Assembly: GCF_900660635.1 (NCBI RefSeq)
Contig: NZ_LR215031.1
Span: 372,001 to 436,000 of the forward strand
From: Mycoplasmopsis gallopavonis
Lineage (GTDB): Bacteria > Bacillota_I > Bacilli_A > Mycoplasmatales > Metamycoplasmataceae
Reading direction: 5' to 3'
DNA: 64,000 nt
This document shows, in pieces, positions 59,794 through 64,000 of the stretch. The position numbers and the translations under genes were made by a program. Each line of letters starts with the position of its first letter. Within the stretch, counting starts at the first letter, position 1. The notes below the pieces were generated by a model. That model ran no database searches. It was not told where the DNA came from and was given only the letters and a program-made list of their open reading frames with translations.

Positions 59794-59892
59794 TTTGTAC
59801 TCCTTAAATTTTTGGTTTATTACTAGCTTTAGATTATATTTTTTAAATTATACTAATTTTTCTTGTTTTTATATTGAATAACATTTATTCAA

Positions 59893-61059
59893 TTATTTTT
59901 CTAAGACTTTAAAAATTTGCTTAGCAATTTCATGAATAACTGGCACAGCAACAGAATTTCCAAATTGTTTATAACTTTGGGTATCACTAACAGGAATTAT
60001 ATATTCTTCTGGAAATCCTTGTAATCTAGCAGCTTCACGAGGAGTGATTTTTCGTGGATTTAATTTTTCTTGTTCAATTAAAATTTCACTCCCATCTTTA
60101 TAATAACGTGCTGAAATTGTATTGGTATATGGACTGTTTTGATTAAAAAGAGTATAACCAAATCCGTTTCCTTTGTTTTTGTGTTTAGATTTTCTTTGTT
60201 GATGACCCATTCATAATTTGTCTGAAATTGTATATTTTGGATTAACATTTTTTTCTAAAATATGTCCTAAAGTCACTTTTTTGTTTAGAGGTTTAGGAAA
60301 TAAAAAAGAGTGATATTCTTTTACAAGTTCTTTATGAAAACCAACGATATAAATTCTTTCACGATTTTGAGGTACTCCAAAATCTCTTGCTTTCAAAACT
60401 GTAGAATAAACTTCATAATTTAATTCTTTTAGAGTTTTTTCAATAACTTTGAAAGTTTTACCTTTATCGTGATTCCTTAAATTCTTAACATTTTCTAACA
60501 AAAAAGCTTTTGGTTGCTTGAATTTTAAAATTCTAGCTATTTCAAAAAATAGAGTTCCACGTGTATCTTCAAAACCTAATTTTTTACCAGCTTGACTAAA
60601 TGCTTGGCATGGGAAACCTGCAACTAAAATGTCATGATTAGGAATTTCTTTTTCATGAATTTTTGAAATATCACCAAAAGGGACTTCTCCAAAATTTGCA
60701 CGATAAGTTTTGATTGCGAATTTATCGATTTCGCTTGAAAAAACAAAGTTAGATTTACCAGTTAAATGAAAACCAAGTCTTGTCCCCCCGATTCCCGCAA
60801 AAAGGTCGATAACTTTATATTTTCTATGAGCACAATTTGGAAATGGTGTTTTTTCAGGAAAATCTAAAATTTGCTTCAATTCTAATTTTGAAGGTGATGA
60901 CTCTCCGTTTTCTCATCTCCTAATTGTTCTTTCCCCAAATTTGCTCATTCCCAAAGCATCGGACATTTCTTTTTGCGTCATTTGTAATCTTTCTCTTTTC
61001 TTCTTAATTAGAGTTCTGATTTCTAAAAGGTTATTTTCATTATCTGCTATAATCGACAT
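59893..61059 (-). CDS. HTH-fused DNA cytosine-5 methyltransferase (SsoII/EcoRII-like)
   Basis: 388 residues. Residues about 1-60 are an XRE-type helix-turn-helix ([26 protein letters not shown]; here shown as key residues: [11 protein letters not shown] and RTIRRWENG). The methyltransferase follows with motif [14 protein letters not shown] (~85), motif [15 protein letters not shown] with catalytic Cys (~150), [12 protein letters not shown], motif [15 protein letters not shown], a short target-recognition region, motif [16 protein letters not shown] and motif [13 protein letters not shown]. All catalytic motifs are intact. Fusion to a regulator domain is typical of M.SsoII-type enzymes, which repress or activate their own R-M promoters. 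Divergent from the nuclease gene. Confidence 0.92.
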
Positions 61060-61097
61060 ATAGAAATTCTCCTATTTTTTATTTTTGAGTTAATAAG

Positions 61098-61112
61098 AGG
61101 ACTTTTAGTCCT
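61098..61112. promoter_or_regulatory. 15-bp inverted repeat, probable operator of the R-M system
   Basis: AGGACTTTTAGTCCT lies in the 94-base space between the divergent methyltransferase and nuclease genes. From memory, M.SsoII binds AGGACAAATTGTCCT to control its operon; the outer AGGAC/GTCCT arms and total length are the same here. A TTATACT-like -10 for the nuclease follows at about 61127. Confidence 0.65.
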
Positions 61113-61153
61113 ATGTTTAACACTATTATACTATTATTAAGGAAACTAATTTG

Positions 61154-62074
61154 ATGAAAACTATTTCTATTGAAAAATACCAAAAATTAATTAAAGATCT
61201 TCGTAAAGATTTTTTTAAACAACCTACAATTTTAATTTATGAACTTTTTCAAAAATTAAAATATCATGAAAAGGATTCTGCTTTCTTTGAAAATAATGCT
61301 AGTCAAATTGTTGAAAATTTGAGAAAATCTTCATGAGAACATTTTTACCCAAAAGAAAAAGAATTTACAACAAAAATGTTAAAAATGTTAATCGATCTTC
61401 AAACAATTAAAAATTTATCAAATTTGGAATCTATTGTGTGATTTATCGAAAATTTCCCTGAACATATTTATGCTTTAACTTTATCTAATACCCAAAGTAG
61501 AAGAAGTAGGGCAGGAAAAGAATTTGAAGCAATTATAGAACTAATATTAATTGGAGCAGGTGTATATTTAGACACGCAAGGTAATGTTGGTAAGAGTGAA
61601 TTTATTCAAAAAGGACTAGGAAAAATGGTTGATATAGTTTCGCCGAGTGTTGTGGAGTATCAAATAAATAAATGGAATGCAGTTTTAATCAGTGCTAAAA
61701 CAACATTAAGAGAAAGATGACAAGAAGTTCCTGAAGAAATGCAAAGAACAGGAGCTAATACTATGTTTTTGGTTACTTTAGATCCTAATATTAGTGATGA
61801 TGTTTTAAGAACTCTTTATGAAACGAATATCCGAATTGTTACGACTAAGCAAAATCAACTAACAAATTACAAAAATAAAGAAATAGTAATATCTTTTGAA
61901 CAATTAATTCAAATTTGTAAAGAAAATAATGCTAAATGAAATTCTTTTAAATATAGCGAAATTCAAAAAGAACAAATATTAGAATCCTTAAAAAAACAAA
62001 TAAATAAGTATCAAGATCAAGAGTTCATCAAAAAATATTATCAAAAAAGAGCTAAAAAGATGAATATAAAATAA
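61154..62074 (+). CDS. Type II restriction endonuclease, EcoRII-C/SsoII-like
   Basis: 306 residues, close to the size I recall for SsoII. The catalytic region is SRRSRAGKEFEAIIEL (115-130), then KGLGKMVDIVSPSV (Asp160) and LISAKTTLRERWQEV (Lys182, Arg189-Trp-Gln pattern), matching the EcoRII/SsoII/PspGI catalytic series RAGKxxE...D...KTTxKDRWRQ. The N-terminal ~110 residues are helical. TTG 61151 directly before ATG 61154 is an alternative start. The family recognises CCNGG or CCWGG; the site here is unproven. A terminator follows. Confidence 0.88.
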
Positions 62075-62097
62075 AAGCTGAGCTTAGCTCAGCTTTT
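62073..62097. terminator. Bidirectional terminator after the endonuclease
   Basis: 11-bp perfect stem AAAAGCTGAGC / GCTCAGCTTTT with a 3-base loop, serving the nuclease gene and the convergent gene at 62107. Confidence 0.85.
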
Positions 62098-62106
62098 ATT
62101 TGTTAA

Positions 62107-63000
62107 CTATTTTTGAAGGTAATTAATTAATTTTTTAGAATTTAGATGATTATAAAGATTTGTAATATTTTTTGGATCATCATTTGAAAGATATCAAAGC
62201 ATTCAAGTTGTATCTATTAATTCTTTTTTGAGTGGTGATATTAAAAATGATACTGTCAATTCAGTGCTTTTTACTAGGTAGTCTCTTCTTTTTAATGTTA
62301 GGTCATAACCCAATTGTAAAATTATTGAACCCAAAGAAAAAGCAAATAGTATAAAAGGGATGAAAAGGTAATTAAATTCGTGCAAATCAATCCCAAATCA
62401 AAGGTAAGGTGTTTCTGCAAATTTTGACACAAAACCTATACAAATACCGATGGTAAATAAAAATGTTCCAAAAAAGACAAATAAATTACTAATAATTAAC
62501 ATTTTATTAATATTTTTTTGAGCTTGTATTTCCATTTTGTTGTTTAATTCTAAATTTGAAAATTCTATAAATTCAGGTTGATCAGTTTCTTTGCTCTTGA
62601 TACCTGATTGCATATCTTTAAATAAATCTTTTAAATTTTTAACTTTAAAAAATTCTTTTTTAATTAATTTATAAAAGAAAAGTCCAAAAATACTTAAAAA
62701 AATAAGACCAAGAACAACAAAAGCTATTCTGATTCATATCATTTCTTTTGCATTAATAAAATTATTTAATGATAAACCTAAAGCTATTAAAGCACCACTT
62801 AGTATCAAAATTAATTTCAGCAAATTTGTGTATTTTAAAAATCTTTGATAAAAAACAATTGAAACACTTGGTGAAAATGATAATAAGCTAGACATATTAA
62901 ATTCTTGTTTTCATCTTTTTTTCTCTTCTTTTGTTTGTGGTTTTATTAATTCACCTTGTTCATTTTTTGGTCAATTTATTTCATTTATTTGAAATTTCAT
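62107..63000 (-). CDS. Hypothetical membrane protein (297 aa)
   Basis: Starts MKFQINEINWPKNEQGE (ATG 63000), reads several TGA Trp codons and stops at TAG 62107. There are two pairs of hydrophobic helices (LLKLILILSGALIALGLSL with IRIAFVVLGLIFLSIFGLFF; then MLIISNLFVFFGTFLFTIG with LFIPFILFAFSLGSIIL) separated by a charged cytosolic stretch of ~70 residues. I recognise no family. It stands next to the R-M pair and is convergent with it; no evidence links them. Confidence 0.7.
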
Positions 63001-63154
63001 GTTTATCCTTTCTTAATCATTGTCTTTTTAAAAACAAATTAGATTAAGCTACTATTGTTAAATCTAAAATTTATTATTTTTCTATTTCGTAATAATTATA
63101 GTTAATTAATCGTTTTTATTTTTCAAATCTTAATAAAAAAGATTTTAAAAATAA

Positions 63155-64000
63155 TTAATTTCCAGTTTTTTTATCATTAGTTTGAAAATTGGGGTTTTTA
63201 TTTTTTTCCTCTAATTTTTCAAGAAGAAAATGCAATTTTATAAGGTTTTGATTGCTAGGATAACATAAGAAATACATTTTATATCTTTGTATATTGTAAA
63301 AAAATGTGTTTTCTTCTTCTTCTTCTTTTGAAACTCTTAATGTTATTTGATCGTTTGGATTCTTTTTATTTCACTTTTGAACTGAATCTTCAGATTCAAA
63401 TGAAATAAAAGCTGCTCAAAGAGAACTAAAAAATAGACCTACAATGTATATACTATAAATACACAAAGAACAGCCCAAATAAGTCAAATTAAATTAACTT
63501 TGCCGATTATTTTTAAACTAAAAAATGTATCTCCTAATGATATTAAAAAATAATATATAATCGACCAAGGCATTGAAATAAAGAAAAAGCTGCAAATTCA
63601 TCAAAAACGAAAAAACTTAAAAACTGTCCTTATACCTTCTTCTCATTCTTTTTCTAATTTTGTGATAATTTCTTGTTTTTGATTAATGATATTTTCGAAA
63701 TTTTTAGGAATTTCAAAATCAAATTCTAATGCATATCCATTTCCGGAAAACTTTATTCTTTCGATTTTTAAAAATTTTGAATTTAAAGATATTTTTCTTC
63801 AATACTCACTAAATAAAAAAAAGAATAACGGAAGTTATTACGAAAGCCAATCTTATAAAAATAGTTATTTTAAAATTAAAGAAGTCACCCATAAAAAATG
63901 CAGATCCTAGCAAAATTCCAATAAAAATCTGATTAATTACATAAATATTTAAGTAAAATTTTGCATTTTTTATTGCTATTGTAGAAATATATTTGTAATA
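63155..64000 (-). pseudogene. Membrane protein gene with two frameshifts (5' end outside window)
   Basis: Coding potential runs on the minus strand from the window end to TAA 63155 but changes frame twice: at the T run (8 T on the coding strand) near 63830, before FSEYWRKISLNSK, and near 63455, where VLCVFIVYTL stops and VGLFFSSLWAAF continues in another frame. The protein has about four membrane helices, and the C-terminal part carries a five-Glu run from a GAA repeat (near 63312-63327). Either a pseudogene, a phase-variable gene at the homopolymer, or assembly error. Function unknown. Confidence 0.6.

Noticed and set aside
62107-63000. Membrane protein beside the R-M genes as part of a defence island
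   Set aside because: It is convergent, separated by a terminator, and shows no domain known from defence systems.
63686-63910. 74-residue plus-strand frame near the window end
   Set aside because: It is antisense to a membrane protein gene whose coding pattern, though frameshifted, is clearer on the minus strand.

Overview
The window reads as a chromosome segment of a Mollicute of the Mycoplasma/Mycoplasmopsis type, probably the bovis/synoviae/hominis side. The DNA is very AT-rich, and TGA is read as tryptophan throughout: almost every gene is continuous only under genetic code 4. There is an F-type ATP synthase operon, no sign of cell-wall genes beside mraZ-rsmH-ftsZ, and several small mycoplasma-specific membrane proteins. 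Species was not determined.

Layout. 1-4702: lon (5' cut by the window), a frameshifted amino-acid permease, fpg/mutM. 4681-6880: a nicotinamidase gene broken by an IS3-family element and a frameshift, then a frameshifted Smr-domain gene. 6894-8161: IS copy A of a 1268-bp IS3-family element. 8176-15840: crr-like EIIA, mnmA, alaS, ruvX, a putative methyltransferase-like membrane protein, greA, an M42 aminopeptidase and a YneF-type protein. 15869-17136: IS copy B. 17243-23760: ktrBA potassium uptake, then the division cluster mraZ-rsmH-(divergent ftsA-like)-ftsZ. 23994-24842: a PTS EIIB-EIIA protein without its phosphorylation residues. 24985-31971: the nine-gene ATP synthase operon. 32043-37424: a membrane protein, a gene split by IS copy C, IS copy D and a decayed copy E. 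37658-43972: a 2104-residue surface protein with GA-type helical repeats. 44107-44315: tRNA-His and tRNA-Trp. 44329-54615 (minus strand): ychF, uvrC split by IS copy F, pgk, gyrA, mscL, a small membrane protein and pncB. 54679-58330: an IS1634-type element flanked by an approximately 895-bp direct repeat. 57482-59793: an efp operon. 59893-62074: a divergent restriction-modification pair resembling SsoII/EcoRII. 62107-64000: two membrane-protein genes, the last frameshifted.

Main points of interest. (1) Three intact copies, and probably a fourth decayed copy, of the 1268-bp IS sit in the loops of intrinsic terminator hairpins; the IS carries outward-guarding hairpins of its own. (2) The IS1634-type element has an exceptionally long target duplication, which kept the target gene intact on one side. 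(3) The R-M pair has an HTH-methyltransferase fusion and a 15-bp inverted repeat in the divergent promoter region that looks like the known M.SsoII operator. (4) A catalytically dead PTS EIIB-EIIA coexists with an intact EIIA. (5) The gene between rsmH and ftsZ looks like an extremely diverged FtsA. (6) IS insertion or frameshift has removed uvrC, nicotinamidase and other genes, so the genome is actively decaying.

No rRNA, CRISPR array or replication origin was seen.
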